Below are positions 16,594-26,447 of a DNA stretch of 45,880 nt, piece after piece. The translations under genes were made by a program, and so were the position numbers. Under the pieces are notes generated by a model. The model was not told where the DNA came from, did no database searches, and saw only the letters and a list, made by a program, of their open reading frames with translations. Location: the NCBI GenBank assembly GCA_030694365.1, contig JAUXYM010000003.1:1-45880 (forward strand). The letters run 5' to 3'. This stretch comes from Nevskia sp. Lineage in GTDB: Bacteria > Pseudomonadota > Gammaproteobacteria > Nevskiales > Nevskiaceae. The first letter of the stretch is position 1. Every line of letters begins with the position of its first letter.

Positions 16594-18489
16594 TTGAGTG
16601 ACGGAATGACGCAGCCCAACTGGACCCCCGCCGACTCGGTCGACCTCTACAACATCGCCAAATGGGGCGATGGTTATTTCGACGTCAACGACGCCGGCCA
16701 TGTGATCGTGCGGCCGCAGGGTGCCGGCTCTGCGGTGACCATCGATCTGCACGAACTTGCCGAGCGCCTGCCGCGCGAAGGTCTGGACCTGCCGGTGCTG
16801 GTGCGCTTCACCGACATCCTGAAACACCGGGTCGACGTGCTGACCGGTGCCTTCGCCCACGTGATCAAAGAACTGCACTACAGCGGCCACTACACGGCGG
16901 TGTACCCGATCAAGGTCAACCAGCAGGGATCGGTGGTCGAAGCGATCGTCACCCACGGCGGCGAGCGGGTTGGCCTGGAAGCTGGCTCCAAGCCGGAACT
17001 GGCGGCGGTGCTCGGCTTAGGCCCGGCCGGCAGCATCATCGTCTGCAATGGCTACAAGGATCGCGGCTACATCCGCCGCGCGCTGATCGGGGCGAAGCTC
17101 GGCCACACGGTCTACATCGTGGTCGAGAAGCTGTCCGAGCTGCCGCTGGTGCTAGCTGAATCGCTGGCGCTCGATGTCGCGCCGATCATCGGCCTGCGCG
17201 TGCGCCTGTCGGCGGTTTCCGAATCGACCCAGCAGAACACGGGTGGGGAGAAATCCAAGTTCGGCCTGACCGTGCCGCAGGTGCTCGAAGCGGTCGAGAT
17301 GATGCGCGCAGCCGGCAAGCTCGATGCGATCCGCATGGTCCATTTCCATCTCGGTTCGCAGGTCGCCAACGTTCAGGACGTGGCGCGCGGCATGCGCGAA
17401 GCGGCGCGCTATTACGTCGAGCTGCGCAAGCTCGGCGCGCCGGTCGATACCGTCGATGTCGGCGGCGGCCTCGGCGTCGACTACGAAGGCACGCGCTCGC
17501 GCAGCTATTGCTCGATGAACTACACGGTGCGCGAATACGCCCGCAACATCATCCGCACCCTGGCCGAAGTCTGCGAGACCGCCGGCGAGCCGCAGCCGAA
17601 CCTGATCTCCGAAAGCGGCCGCGCGCTGACCGCGCACCACGCAGTGCTGATCACCTCGGTGGTCGATTCCGAAGTCGCGCCCAGCGGCGCGCTCGAAGCG
17701 CCGCATGCCGATGCGCCGGCTGCGTTGCGCGCGCTGCACGAACTGCCCAGCCACATCGATGCCGACGGCCCGATCGAATGCCTGCATGACGCCGTAAACT
17801 ACCTGTCCGATGCCCAGACCCAGTACACGCTCGGCCTGATTCCGCTGCGCGATCGCGCCTATGCCGAGCGCGCCTACTACACCGTGGCCCGCGCAGTGCT
17901 GCCAAAGCTCGATCCGACCATCCGCGCCGAGCGCGATACCCTCGACGAGCTGCGCGAAAAGCTGGCGGCCAAGTACTTCTGCAACTTCTCGGTGTTCCAG
18001 TCGGTGCCCGATGCCTGGGCGATCGACCAGGTGTTTCCGATCGTGCCGATCCATCGCCTGACCGAGCGTCCGTCGATCCGCGGCCGGCTCTGCGATCTGA
18101 CCTGCGATTCCGACGGCCGCCTCGATCTCTATGTCGATCGCGAAGGCGTGGTATCGACGATGGCCCTGCATGAACTGAAGCACGACGAGCCCTATCGGCT
18201 GGCGCTGTTCATGGTCGGCGCCTACCAGGAAATTCTTGGCGACATGCACAACCTGTTCGGCGATACCAACGCCGTCAACGTCGTTGTCAGTGGCGATTCA
18301 TGGCGGTTGGAAGGTGCGGAGCATGGCGACCGCACCGACGAGCTGCTGCGCTACGTGCACCTCGCACCGGAAGCGCTGGCGCAGAGCTATCGCCGCAAGT
18401 TCGCAGCGACAAATCTGCCGCAGGCAACGCGCAGCGCCTTGCTCTCCGAACTCGAAGCCGGGCTGAGCGGTTACACCTATCTGAGCTGA
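16594..18489 (+). CDS. speA: Biosynthetic arginine decarboxylase
   Basis: A 631-residue PLP enzyme of the fold III family that makes agmatine from arginine, the first step of the ADC route to putrescine. The PLP Lys is K107 in YPIKVNQ. Also present are HFHLGSQ, the VDVGGGLGVDYEG loop, the SESGRALTAHHA segment, and the C-terminal half typical of the long bacterial SpeA. Start TTG 16594 is preferred because TTGGAG lies 8 nt upstream; ATG 16606 has no ribosome site. SpeE next door uses the product of this pathway. Confidence 0.95.
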   Translation: MSDGMTQPNWTPADSVDLYNIAKWGDGYFDVNDAGHVIVRPQGAGSAVTIDLHELAERLPREGLDLPVLVRFTDILKHRVDVLTGAFAHVIKELHYSGHYTAVYPIKVNQQGSVVEAIVTHGGERVGLEAGSKPELAAVLGLGPAGSIIVCNGYKDRGYIRRALIGAKLGHTVYIVVEKLSELPLVLAESLALDVAPIIGLRVRLSAVSESTQQNTGGEKSKFGLTVPQVLEAVEMMRAAGKLDAIRMVHFHLGSQVANVQDVARGMREAARYYVELRKLGAPVDTVDVGGGLGVDYEGTRSRSYCSMNYTVREYARNIIRTLAEVCETAGEPQPNLISESGRALTAHHAVLITSVVDSEVAPSGALEAPHADAPAALRALHELPSHIDADGPIECLHDAVNYLSDAQTQYTLGLIPLRDRAYAERAYYTVARAVLPKLDPTIRAERDTLDELREKLAAKYFCNFSVFQSVPDAWAIDQVFPIVPIHRLTERPSIRGRLCDLTCDSDGRLDLYVDREGVVSTMALHELKHDEPYRLALFMVGAYQEILGDMHNLFGDTNAVNVVVSGDSWRLEGAEHGDRTDELLRYVHLAPEALAQSYRRKFAATNLPQATRSALLSELEAGLSGYTYLS

Positions 18490-18493
18490 ATCT

Positions 18494-18601
18494 TCAGGCC
18501 GTTCGCAGAAAGCGGCCGAACTCGGCCACGAAGCGCCGCGGCGATTCGAACGGAATCACGTGGCCCGAGTTCGGAAACTTGATCAACCTGACAGGCTGCT
18601 G
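18494..18601 (-). pseudogene. C-terminal remnant of an alpha/beta hydrolase
   Basis: On the minus strand about 35 codons encode a tail (IKFPNSGHVIPFESPRRF, then VAEFGRFL and a stop) that looks like the C-terminal end of an alpha/beta-hydrolase, with the catalytic His in NSGHVIPFE. Upstream coding sequence is missing: reading breaks into the ~94-nt palindrome at 18612-18703, and the next gene begins at 18725. This is best explained as a deletion remnant. The longer reading frame to 18706 includes repeat sequence and is not taken as a gene. Confidence 0.6.
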
Positions 18602-18611
18602 ATTACTCAAC

Positions 18612-18703
18612 TTATTGATCCGGCCATTCAATACTCGAACGTAAGTGGGCTGATGAATCGATCCGAGCACTTTCAAGCGAATGACGTATGGCCGGATCAA
18701 TAA
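18612..18703 (+). repeat. ~94-nt palindromic element, copy C
   Basis: A perfect 16-bp inverted repeat: TTATTGATCCGGCCAT (18612-18627) and ATGGCCGGATCAATAA (18688-18703). Behind the left arm is ATACTCGAACGT, matching the internal block of copies A and B. The total length of 92 nt agrees with 94 and 95 for the others. It borders the hydrolase remnant, suggesting that arrival of the element or recombination at it removed the rest of that gene. Confidence 0.75.
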
Positions 18704-18724
18704 CAAACACTAAAAAGCGTCGAC

Positions 18725-19510
18725 CTATCGCTTATGGCGACGCAAGCTGCGGTTGTCGACCGCCAGTTCGAACATCAGCGGCCAGCACTTGCCGGTGACC
18801 AGCAGATGTCCGTTCTTCGGAATCGTGGCGATACCATTAAGCACGAAGTCCTGCTCGCTCCAGCCGCTGCCATGCGACAGCCGACCCTTCAGGGCTGCGA
18901 GATCGAGCCAGGCCCGGATGACTCCCGATTCCGGATCAATGATCGCGATGCGGTCGCTTTGCCAGACATTGGCGTAGATCAGGCCATCGACGAACTCCAG
19001 CTCGTTGAGCTGTTCGACTTGCCGGCCTTGATCGGTCACGTCGACATGGCTGTTTTCGGTGTAGGTAACCGGGTCAAGAAAACGCAGACGAGATGAGCCA
19101 TCGCTGAGGATCAGCCGCTGCCCGTCGTAAGCAAGCCCCCAGCCTTCGGTGCTGAGTGGGAAGCTGCCGATCTGCTTCAAGGTTCGGTCGTAGACGTAGG
19201 CAACCGCATTCATCCAGGTGAGTTGGATGATTCGGTCGCCGACCACGGTAACGCCCTCTCCAAACTCCCCGGTCGTCAGACTGGTTGAATACAGCAGCTT
19301 GCCGGAGGCTAGGTCGCGGACAGTCAGATGCGATTGCCCATAAAGGCCAGTGCCTTCGATCAACTGGCCGTCTGCAATGGCTAGCCCCTGTGTGAACGCC
19401 GTAGCGTCATGGGCTTCGGTTCGCACAACGCGATAGTTCAGCGTCGGCGCAGCCAATGCCGTCTGACCCGCCAAACCCATGCAGCACAGCAGCATCAGTA
19501 CAATCCGCAC
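18725..19510 (-). CDS. Glutaminyl-peptide cyclotransferase (plant/bacterial type)
   Basis: A 261-residue exported protein of the Glu_cyclase_2 family, a five-bladed propeller enzyme that cyclises N-terminal Gln to pyroglutamate. The signal peptide is about 1-20. Typical segments are DATAFTQGLAIADGQLIEGTGLYGQS, FGEGVTVVGDRIIQLTW, STEGWGLAYDGQRLILSDGSS and LNELEFVDGLIYANVWQSD, with the catalytic Glu expected in the LNELE motif. It is divergent from yicC with 29 bp between the starts. Confidence 0.9.
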   Translation of the reverse strand: MRIVLMLLCCMGLAGQTALAAPTLNYRVVRTEAHDATAFTQGLAIADGQLIEGTGLYGQSHLTVRDLASGKLLYSTSLTTGEFGEGVTVVGDRIIQLTWMNAVAYVYDRTLKQIGSFPLSTEGWGLAYDGQRLILSDGSSRLRFLDPVTYTENSHVDVTDQGRQVEQLNELEFVDGLIYANVWQSDRIAIIDPESGVIRAWLDLAALKGRLSHGSGWSEQDFVLNGIATIPKNGHLLVTGKCWPLMFELAVDNRSLRRHKR

Positions 19511-19539
19511 GCTCGCCTCGCGACTTGAACAAAAAATCC

Positions 19540-20409
19540 ATGATCCGCAGCATGACGGGCTATGCCCGTGCAGAACAACAAAACCCTTCCGGACGGCTGA
19601 GCTGGGAACTCCGTTCGGTCAATCATCGCTACCTTGAACTGCAATTCAAGCTGCCGGAAGAATTTCGGTCGATGGAAAACGATCTACGTCAGCTCGCCAC
19701 CCAGCGCATCGGGCGCGGCAAGGTCGAAGCGGGCCTGCGTTACAGCCGGGACAACGGCGTCGCTGGCGGCCTGCAGATCGATGCCGAGCGGCTCGGCGCC
19801 GTGCTCGCCGCAGTCGAAAAAATTACCGGCCAGCTACGGACCTCAACAGCGCCAGACCCGATTCAGGTTCTGGCCTGGCCGGGTGTAGTCAGGACCGACA
19901 TCGCGCCTGATCTCGTCGTGCCGATTGCGGACGCCATGCTGCTGTTCCAGGCTGCGCTCGACGATTTCACGGCAACCCGCAGCCGCGAAGGCGAGCGCAC
20001 CAAGCTCTACCTGATCGAACGCCTCGATGCGATGGTGGTGCTCGTTGAACGTGTGAAGCTGCGAGCGCCGCAGGTTCGCGATGCTTGGCTTGATCGGCTG
20101 CGCGCCAAGATCGCCGAACTGGGCGTCGACGTGGATCCTGCCCGTCTTGCACAGGAAGCGGCACTGGCGGCTCAGCGTCTCGATGTCGACGAGGAACTGT
20201 CCCGGCTTGGCAGCCACTTCACCGAAGTGCGCGACACGCTGGTTCGCGAAGAAGCCGTCGGCCGCCGGCTCGATTTCCTGATGCAGGAACTCAATCGCGA
20301 AGCCAATACCCTGTCGTCGAAATCGCAGGACGCCGAAATGACCCGCTGCGCCGTCGAGATGAAAGTGATCATCGAGCAGATGCGCGAGCAGGTTCAGAAC
20401 ATCGAATAA
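19540..20409 (+). CDS. yicC: YicC-family endoribonuclease
   Basis: A 289-residue protein. The N-terminal YicC_N domain starts MIRSMTGYARAEQ and contains the ELRSVNHRYLEL motif; the C-terminal DUF1732 domain ends with ELNREANTLSSKSQDAEM and VIIEQMREQVQNIE. E. coli YicC is an Mn-dependent endoribonuclease that affects small-RNA turnover. The first ATG is the conserved family start although no clear ribosome site is seen. Position just upstream of gmk is the normal arrangement. Confidence 0.94.
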   Translation: MIRSMTGYARAEQQNPSGRLSWELRSVNHRYLELQFKLPEEFRSMENDLRQLATQRIGRGKVEAGLRYSRDNGVAGGLQIDAERLGAVLAAVEKITGQLRTSTAPDPIQVLAWPGVVRTDIAPDLVVPIADAMLLFQAALDDFTATRSREGERTKLYLIERLDAMVVLVERVKLRAPQVRDAWLDRLRAKIAELGVDVDPARLAQEAALAAQRLDVDEELSRLGSHFTEVRDTLVREEAVGRRLDFLMQELNREANTLSSKSQDAEMTRCAVEMKVIIEQMREQVQNIE

Positions 20410-20468
20410 CGAATGTTGAATGGCCCGCTGCGCGCTGCCCGCCTGTTGATCGACAGAGTCAAAACACC

Positions 20469-21110
20469 TTGAACGAATCGCTGATCCCCGGAACCCTATG
20501 GATCGTGTCTGCCCCCAGTGGCGGCGGCAAGACCAGCCTGACCCGGGCACTGCTGCCCCGTCTTGCCGAGCGCGGCTGGAAGGCCGAGATTTCGGTGTCC
20601 TACACCACGCGTGCGCCGCGGCCTGGTGAACAGGAAGGCGTGCACTACCACTACGTCGATGACGTGGCCTTCGCGGCGATGGTCGAGCATGGCGATTTCC
20701 TGGAACACGCTGAGGTATTCGGCCGCCACTACGGCACCGGCCTGACCCGCACCAAGGAACTGCTCGGCCAGGGTGTCGACGTGATCCTCGACATCGACTG
20801 GCAAGGCGCGCGTCAGGTTCGCGCACGACGTTCGGATGTGCAGAGCGTCTTCATCCTGCCGCCGTCAGCGGCCGAGCTGGAACGACGTCTGCGAGCACGC
20901 GGTCAGGATACCGACGAGGTGATCGCCGCCCGCATGCACGCGGCGCGAGCCGAGATGTCGCACCACGGCGAATACGATTACCTGCTGGTCAATCACGATT
21001 TCGATCGGGCGCTGGATGAGATGGCGGCGATTTTCGTCGCTCGCCGGATGCGCGGTGCCACCCAGCAGGCACGCTACGAAAATCTGATCACCAACCTGCT
21101 CGACGAGTGA
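20469..21110 (+). CDS. gmk: Guanylate kinase
   Basis: A 213-residue enzyme phosphorylating GMP to GDP. The P-loop APSGGGKTS is at about 15-23, the GMP-binding stretch SYTTRAPRPGEQEGVHYHYV follows, and the DIDWQGARQVR motif is central. The start is TTG: no in-frame ATG precedes the P-loop, and the TTG gives a normal length. It lies 59 bp after yicC and 88 bp before rpoZ. GMP kinase also bears on (p)ppGpp supply, and spoT is two genes downstream. Confidence 0.95.
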   Translation: MNESLIPGTLWIVSAPSGGGKTSLTRALLPRLAERGWKAEISVSYTTRAPRPGEQEGVHYHYVDDVAFAAMVEHGDFLEHAEVFGRHYGTGLTRTKELLGQGVDVILDIDWQGARQVRARRSDVQSVFILPPSAAELERRLRARGQDTDEVIAARMHAARAEMSHHGEYDYLLVNHDFDRALDEMAAIFVARRMRGATQQARYENLITNLLDE

Positions 21111-21134
21111 GTAGCGAGGTCAAAGCGTCGCCTT

Positions 21135-21164
21135 CTGGCACGCTTCTCGCGCCGCCGCTATAAT
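21135..21164 (+). promoter_or_regulatory. Sigma-70 promoter of rpoZ
   Basis: CTGGCA (21135-21140), an 18-nt spacer and a perfect TATAAT (21159-21164) lie 34 nt before the rpoZ ATG. Confidence 0.6.
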
Positions 21165-21198
21165 CCGCGACTTCCCGCAGTACAAGAGTGACAAGCCC

Positions 21199-21462
21199 AT
21201 GGCCCGTGTGACCGTTGAAGATTGTCTGGACCGCATCCCGAATCAGTTCGAACTGACCCTGGTCGCGGCCAAGCGCGCCCGTCAGCTCGCCCGTGGTGCC
21301 GAGGCCAAGCTGCCTTGGGGCAACCACAAGTCGACGGTACTGAGCCTCAAGGAAATTGCCCACGGCTACATCGACACCGGCGTGCTTTCGGAAGCTGATC
21401 TGCCGGCGATTCAGCAGCCGAAGATGGAACTCGAAGCGCTCGATCCGAGCTTCGATCTCTAA
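21199..21462 (+). CDS. rpoZ: RNA polymerase omega subunit
   Basis: An 87-residue omega subunit that helps fold and hold beta-prime in RNA polymerase and forms part of a ppGpp site. The conserved start MARVTVEDCLDRIPNQFELTL and the AAKRARQL segment are present. It has its own promoter and a terminator 27 nt past the stop, ahead of spoT. Confidence 0.96.
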   Translation: MARVTVEDCLDRIPNQFELTLVAAKRARQLARGAEAKLPWGNHKSTVLSLKEIAHGYIDTGVLSEADLPAIQQPKMELEALDPSFDL

Positions 21463-21488
21463 GCGGCAACGCAAGCAGTTCAACGATC

Positions 21489-21510
21489 AGGGGCCGCAAG
21501 GCCCCTTTTT
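21489..21510 (+). terminator. Rho-independent terminator between rpoZ and spoT
   Basis: A 7-bp stem AGGGGCC/GGCCCCT with a GCAA tetraloop is followed by a T run ending at 21510. Confidence 0.85.
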
Positions 21511-21557
21511 CGTGGCCTGCAGTCCGGGGCCGTGTGAGCCCCGTCTATACTCGATCC

Positions 21558-23759
21558 ATGGATATCCCGGTTATCACGCGCATCGGCACCGCCATTCGCA
21601 CGCAAAGAGTCGCGCGTGAGTACGGCATCGAAGCGCTGACCAAGATCCTCGAGGAGTATCTGCCGGCACCGCAGATTTCCGAAGTGCGCCGCGCTTACGA
21701 ATTCGGCGCCAAGATGCACGCCGGCCAGAACCGGTCGAGCGGCGAGCCGTACATCTACCACCCATTGGCGGTCGCGAAAATCCTCGCCGAGATGCGTCTC
21801 GACGCGACCACGCTCTGTGCCGCGATCCTGCATGACGTGATCGAGGACACCCCAGTCGGCAAGGAAGAAATCGCCCGCCTGTTCGGTCGCGATGTCGCCG
21901 AACTGGTCGATGGCGTGTCGAAGTTCCAGAAAGTCGAAGGCATGTCCGGCGCCGAACGCCAGGCCGAGAACGTCCGCAAGCTGTTGCTGGCGATGGCGCA
22001 GGATCTGCGCGTGATTCTGGTCAAGCTGGCCGATCGCCTGCATAACGTCCGCACTCTGGATGGCGTCGAACCGGCGAAACGCCGCCGCGTATCGCTGGAA
22101 ACGCTGGAAATCTATGCGCCGATCGCTCAGCGCCTCGGCATCAACACCTTGCGGATGGAACTGGAAGATCTGTCATTCCAGAACCTCTATCCGAATCGCT
22201 ACGAGGTATTCCGCAAGGCGGTCAACGACCGGCTTGGCGACACCAAAGGGCTGATCAAGGAAATCGAGCACAAGCTCGAACGGGCGCTGAAAGAAGAAGG
22301 CATCGGCGCCAGTGTCGTCGGCCGGCAGAAGAACCTGTACGGCATCTACGAAAAGATGCAGCGCAAGCGCCTGCGCTTTCTCGACGTCATGGACCTGCTC
22401 GGCTTCCGCGTCCTGGTCACCAAGGTCGACGACTGCTACCGCGCGCTCGGCGTCATCCACCACGCCTACCGGCCGATTTCCGAGCAGTTCAACGATTTCA
22501 TCGCCAGCCCGAAGGTCAACGGCTACCAGAGCCTGCACACCACCTGCATCGGCCCGCAGGGCCGCAAGATCGAAGTGCAGATCCGCAGCCGCGACATGCA
22601 CCACATCGCCGAGAACGGCATCGCCGCGCATTGGCAGTACAAGCTCGATACCAAAGGGGGCACCGGCAAGGCGGTCAGCGGCAAGAACGACAGCCAGAGT
22701 GCGCCACAGGTACGCGCCCGCGAATGGCTCGGCAATCTGTTCGCCGCGCAGACCGGTGCCGCACCGCTGGAATTCATCGACAACGTCAAGGTCGACCTGT
22801 TTCCGGACGAGGTCTACGTGTTCACGCCGAAGGGCCACATCCGGCAATTGCCACGGGGCTCGACGGCGGTCGATTTCGCCTACTCGGTACACACCGAGCT
22901 TGGCGATCACTGCGTCGCCGTGCGCATCGATCAGCAGCTGGAGCCGCTGAACACGATCCTGAAGAACGGCCAGACCATCGAAGTGATCACCGCGCGTCAT
23001 GCCCGGCCGAACGCGGCCTGGCTGAACTACGTGAAGACGGTCAAAGCCCGCCAGCACATCCGCAACTTCCTGAAGAACCAGCGTGAGGATGAGGCGATCC
23101 GCCTCGGTCGCCGTCTGCTGGAAATTGCGCTGCGCGAACTGAACGTGCCGCTGACCGTGCTCAAGGAAGAATCGACCGGTGCGGTACTGAAGGCTTTTGG
23201 CCTGGCCGACATCGAAGACCTGTACGTGTCGATCGGCAGCGGCAGCCGTCTGGCGCCGCTGGTTGCGCGTCACTTCCTGCCCGATCCGAGCGCGGAAACC
23301 ATTCCCGGCGAAAGCGTGCCGCTGGCCGTGGAAGGCACCGAAGGCCTGGTCATCGACTACGCCAAGTGCTGCCATCCGATTCCCGGCGACGAGATCTGCG
23401 GCTATGTGTCGATCGGCCGCGGCATCGTCGTCCATCGCCTCGAGTGCAGGCACGTGTCGGCGCGCAAGGGTGCGGCGCAGGAGCGCGTGCCGCTGATCTG
23501 GTCGCCGAGCGTGCAGGGCGATTTCCTCGTCGAACTGAAGCTCAAGGCCGAGAACCGGCGCGGCTTGCTTGCGGGCGTGGCCGGCGAGATTGCCGGCGGC
23601 GGCTCGGGCATCGAGAACGTGCAGATGCCGGAACGCGGCGGCGGCGATGCGGCGCTGGAAATGCGCTTCGTGATCACCGTCCGCGATCGCGTCCATCTGG
23701 CCCGGGTGCTGCGTCGCCTGCGCCGGCTCGAAGCCGTGCAGCGCGTGATCCGTATCTAG
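21558..23759 (+). CDS. spoT: Bifunctional (p)ppGpp synthetase/hydrolase
   Basis: A 733-residue RSH protein. The hydrolase domain carries the HD motif at about 92-93 (ILHDVIEDT); the synthetase domain includes the [19 protein letters not shown] and NGYQSLHTT segments. TGS ([17 protein letters not shown]), helical, Cys-containing ([17 protein letters not shown]) and C-terminal ACT domains follow. The intact HD motif supports hydrolase activity, so SpoT rather than RelA. ATG 21558 is chosen; no ribosome site precedes it, but a TATACT hexamer ends 7 nt upstream, so a leaderless transcript is possible. Confidence 0.95.
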   Translation: MDIPVITRIGTAIRTQRVAREYGIEALTKILEEYLPAPQISEVRRAYEFGAKMHAGQNRSSGEPYIYHPLAVAKILAEMRLDATTLCAAILHDVIEDTPVGKEEIARLFGRDVAELVDGVSKFQKVEGMSGAERQAENVRKLLLAMAQDLRVILVKLADRLHNVRTLDGVEPAKRRRVSLETLEIYAPIAQRLGINTLRMELEDLSFQNLYPNRYEVFRKAVNDRLGDTKGLIKEIEHKLERALKEEGIGASVVGRQKNLYGIYEKMQRKRLRFLDVMDLLGFRVLVTKVDDCYRALGVIHHAYRPISEQFNDFIASPKVNGYQSLHTTCIGPQGRKIEVQIRSRDMHHIAENGIAAHWQYKLDTKGGTGKAVSGKNDSQSAPQVRAREWLGNLFAAQTGAAPLEFIDNVKVDLFPDEVYVFTPKGHIRQLPRGSTAVDFAYSVHTELGDHCVAVRIDQQLEPLNTILKNGQTIEVITARHARPNAAWLNYVKTVKARQHIRNFLKNQREDEAIRLGRRLLEIALRELNVPLTVLKEESTGAVLKAFGLADIEDLYVSIGSGSRLAPLVARHFLPDPSAETIPGESVPLAVEGTEGLVIDYAKCCHPIPGDEICGYVSIGRGIVVHRLECRHVSARKGAAQERVPLIWSPSVQGDFLVELKLKAENRRGLLAGVAGEIAGGGSGIENVQMPERGGGDAALEMRFVITVRDRVHLARVLRRLRRLEAVQRVIRI

Positions 23760-23809
23760 CCACCAACGCTGTTTGTTTCACCGACCTGTCTTTCGCAGAG
23801 AGTTTTCGC

Positions 23810-24193
23810 ATGACCCGAACGATCATCCATACCGACGACGCCCCGGCCGCGATCGGCCCGTATTCCCAGGCCGTCAAGATCGGCGCTAGCGTCTATCTCT
23901 CGGGCCAGATTCCCCTCGATCCGAAGACCATGACCCTGGTCAACGCGACCATCGAAGACGAAGCCCATCAGGTGTTCAAGAACCTGCGCGCGGTCTGCGT
24001 CGCTGCCGGTGGTGGCCTTGGCGACATTGCCAAGCTGAACATCTTCCTGACCGATCTCGGCCATTTCGCGACGGTCAACGCGATCATGGTCGAGTACTTC
24101 TCGGCACCGTTCCCGGCGCGCGCCGCGATTGGTGTGGCCAGCCTGCCGCGTGGCGCTCGCATCGAGGCCGATGCGGTGATGGTGCTCGGCTAA
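23810..24193 (+). CDS. ridA: 2-iminobutanoate/2-iminopropanoate deaminase
   Basis: A 127-residue RidA/YjgF protein that hydrolyses reactive enamine and imine intermediates formed by PLP enzymes. Signature pieces are [10 protein letters not shown] near the start, [11 protein letters not shown], the [10 protein letters not shown] stretch with the conserved Cys, and the C-terminal [24 protein letters not shown] with the substrate-binding Arg. It lies 50 bp after spoT. RidA occupies the place held by trmH in E. coli, an order also known from pseudomonads. Confidence 0.95.
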   Translation: MTRTIIHTDDAPAAIGPYSQAVKIGASVYLSGQIPLDPKTMTLVNATIEDEAHQVFKNLRAVCVAAGGGLGDIAKLNIFLTDLGHFATVNAIMVEYFSAPFPARAAIGVASLPRGARIEADAVMVLG

Positions 24194-24224
24194 ACCCGAA
24201 CCTCCCGGCCGCGCGCCGCCAGCG

Positions 24225-26324
24225 ATGAGCGATTCCCGCAGCCTATCGCGACCCGGCCAACGGCCGGCGCTGAGCCTGGATACCGAGCTGACCTTCCTCA
24301 AAGGCGCCGGTCCGGCGGTCGCAATGAAGCTGAAGCCGCTAGGCCTGGAACGGGTGCGCGATCTGCTGCTGCATTTGCCGATCCGCTATGAAGATCGCCG
24401 CCGCATCGTGCCGATCAGCGAGGTCGTCCACGGTGCTGAAGCGCTGGTCTGCGGTCGTATCGAATCCGCCGAGGTGCGCTTCGCTGCCAAGCGCTGGCTG
24501 CGGGTGGTCATCGACGATGGCCGTGCCAGCCTGGTGTTGCGCTTCTTCCATTTCAACGAAGCGCAGAAAGCCGCGATGGTCAGCGGCCACTGGTTGCGCG
24601 CCTTCGGTACCGTGCGGGTCGGCAACAGCGGCACCGAGATCGTGCATCCCGAATACCGGGTTGCCGAAACCGCCGCGCAACTGCCGCCGGAAGATCGGCT
24701 GACGCCGATCTATGGCCTGACCACCGGCATCACCCAGACGCGGGTCCGCGCGCTGATCCAGCAGGCGCTGGCGGTGGCGCAAGCCGATCCGGATTACGCG
24801 GCCGATTTCCCCGGCCTCGGCGGCCCGGCGACGCTCGCGGCGCTGCGCACCCTGCACGAGCCGGATGGCCGCGATCTCGGCGATCTGCTGCTCGATCGCC
24901 ATCCAGCACAGATTCGTCTGGTGCGCGAAGAGCTGCTCGCCCATCAGCTGTGCATGCGCCTGCTGCGCAAGCAGACCAAGGCCGCGCCCGGCGCGCGCAT
25001 CGAAGCGGTGCTGCCAGCGGCGGCGAAGCTGCAGGAAAAGCTGCCGTTCGCGATGACCAGCGCCCAGCGCCGGGTGATTTCCGATATCGCCCACGACCTC
25101 GCCGCCGGCAAGCCGATGCTGCGGCTGATCCAGGGCGATGTTGGCTCCGGCAAGACCGTGGTCGCCGCCGCCGCGATGCTCGGCACCGCACTCAGCGGCC
25201 TGCAATCGGTGTTGATGGCACCGACCGAGCTGCTGGTCGAGCAGCACGCGCGCACCTTGTCCGGCTGGCTGAATGCGGTCGGTGTCGACGTTGGCCTGCT
25301 GACCGGCAAGATGAAGAAGTCCGAGCGCGATGCCGCACTCCATCGCGCGGCGACTGGCGAGACCTCGGTCTGGGTCGGTACCCACGCGCTGTTCCAGGGC
25401 GACCTGAAGTTCAGGAAGCTGGCGCTGGTGGTCGTTGACGAACAGCACCGCTTCGGCGTCGGCCAGCGCCTGGCCTTGAGGGACAAGGGTCCGGCCGGGG
25501 TCACGCCGCATCAACTGATCATGTCGGCCACTCCGATTCCCCGGACCCTGGCGCAGACCGTCTACGCCGATCTCGATGTCTCGGTGATCGACGAACTGCC
25601 GCCCGGCCGCACGCCGGTGCAGACCGTGGTGCTGTCGAACGAGCGCCGCTTCAACGTGCTGTCGCGGATCGGCGAAGCCTGCCGTCTCGGTCGGCAGGCT
25701 TACTGGGTCTGCACCTTGATCGAGGAGAACAGCGAGCTGCAGGCGCAGGCCGCCGAGGAAACCTATCGGCAGTTGCGCGAGGAGCTGCCGGAGCTGCGGG
25801 TCGGCCTGGTTCACGGCCGTTTGAAGGCCGCCGAAAAAGAAGCGCAGATGCGCGCCTTCCAGAGTGGTGCCACGCAATTGCTGGTGGCGACGACGGTGAT
25901 CGAGGTCGGCGTCGACGTGCCGAACGCCAGCATCATGATCATCGACAACGCCGAGCGGCTGGGCCTGTCGCAACTGCATCAGCTGCGCGGCCGGGTCGGC
26001 CGTGGCGCCACCGCCAGCCAGTGCCTGCTGATGTACCAGCCGCCGCTCGGTGAAGGCTCGCGGGCGCGGCTCGATGTGATGCGCACGACCACCGATGGCT
26101 TCGTCATCGCCCAGAAGGATCTCGAACTGCGTGGTCCCGGCGAACTGCTTGGCCGCCGCCAGACCGGCCTCATCGGCATGAAGATCGCCGACCCGGTGCG
26201 CGATTCAGCGCTGATTCCCGGCCTGCAGAAGCTTGCCGATGACTGGTGGCTGAAGTCGCCCAAGGATGCGAAGCGGATGATCGCGCGCTGGATTGGTGAT
26301 GCGGATCGCTATGCGCAGGTTTGA
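24225..26324 (+). CDS. recG: ATP-dependent DNA helicase RecG
   Basis: A 699-residue branch-migration helicase acting on stalled forks and R-loops. An N-terminal wedge/OB domain (about 60-180) is followed by the helicase core with Walker A GDVGSGKT, the Walker B box VVDEQHRFG and the motif SATPIPRTLAQT. The second RecA domain has TTVIEVGVDVPNASIMII and the QLHQLRGRVGRG motif, with the TRG-like GELLGRRQTG downstream. Length is normal. It ends the spoT-ridA-recG run. Confidence 0.96.
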   Translation: MSDSRSLSRPGQRPALSLDTELTFLKGAGPAVAMKLKPLGLERVRDLLLHLPIRYEDRRRIVPISEVVHGAEALVCGRIESAEVRFAAKRWLRVVIDDGRASLVLRFFHFNEAQKAAMVSGHWLRAFGTVRVGNSGTEIVHPEYRVAETAAQLPPEDRLTPIYGLTTGITQTRVRALIQQALAVAQADPDYAADFPGLGGPATLAALRTLHEPDGRDLGDLLLDRHPAQIRLVREELLAHQLCMRLLRKQTKAAPGARIEAVLPAAAKLQEKLPFAMTSAQRRVISDIAHDLAAGKPMLRLIQGDVGSGKTVVAAAAMLGTALSGLQSVLMAPTELLVEQHARTLSGWLNAVGVDVGLLTGKMKKSERDAALHRAATGETSVWVGTHALFQGDLKFRKLALVVVDEQHRFGVGQRLALRDKGPAGVTPHQLIMSATPIPRTLAQTVYADLDVSVIDELPPGRTPVQTVVLSNERRFNVLSRIGEACRLGRQAYWVCTLIEENSELQAQAAEETYRQLREELPELRVGLVHGRLKAAEKEAQMRAFQSGATQLLVATTVIEVGVDVPNASIMIIDNAERLGLSQLHQLRGRVGRGATASQCLLMYQPPLGEGSRARLDVMRTTTDGFVIAQKDLELRGPGELLGRRQTGLIGMKIADPVRDSALIPGLQKLADDWWLKSPKDAKRMIARWIGDADRYAQV

Positions 26325-26447
26325 GTGCCGTGCGGCGATTTACTTCGAGCGACCGATCGCTTATCCCTGAGCCACGTCGCCGGCATGACTGGCGACACCA
26401 GCAAAAGCGCATGGCCACGGGTCACGCGCGGGCTTCGGGGAAAACAC

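Noticed and set aside
18602-18706. Full-length small gene on the minus strand including the hydrolase tail
   Set aside because: Its first half is the palindromic element read as protein; only the tail after 18601 resembles a known family.
24339-25979. 546-codon minus-strand frame opposite recG
   Set aside because: A mirror of a fully conserved helicase; low-complexity composition and no start signals.
26325-26447. Upstream GTG start for the 1067-residue protein, right after recG
   Set aside because: It would put about 41 polar residues before the signal peptide; ATG 26448 has a purine-rich ribosome site and starts the signal sequence.
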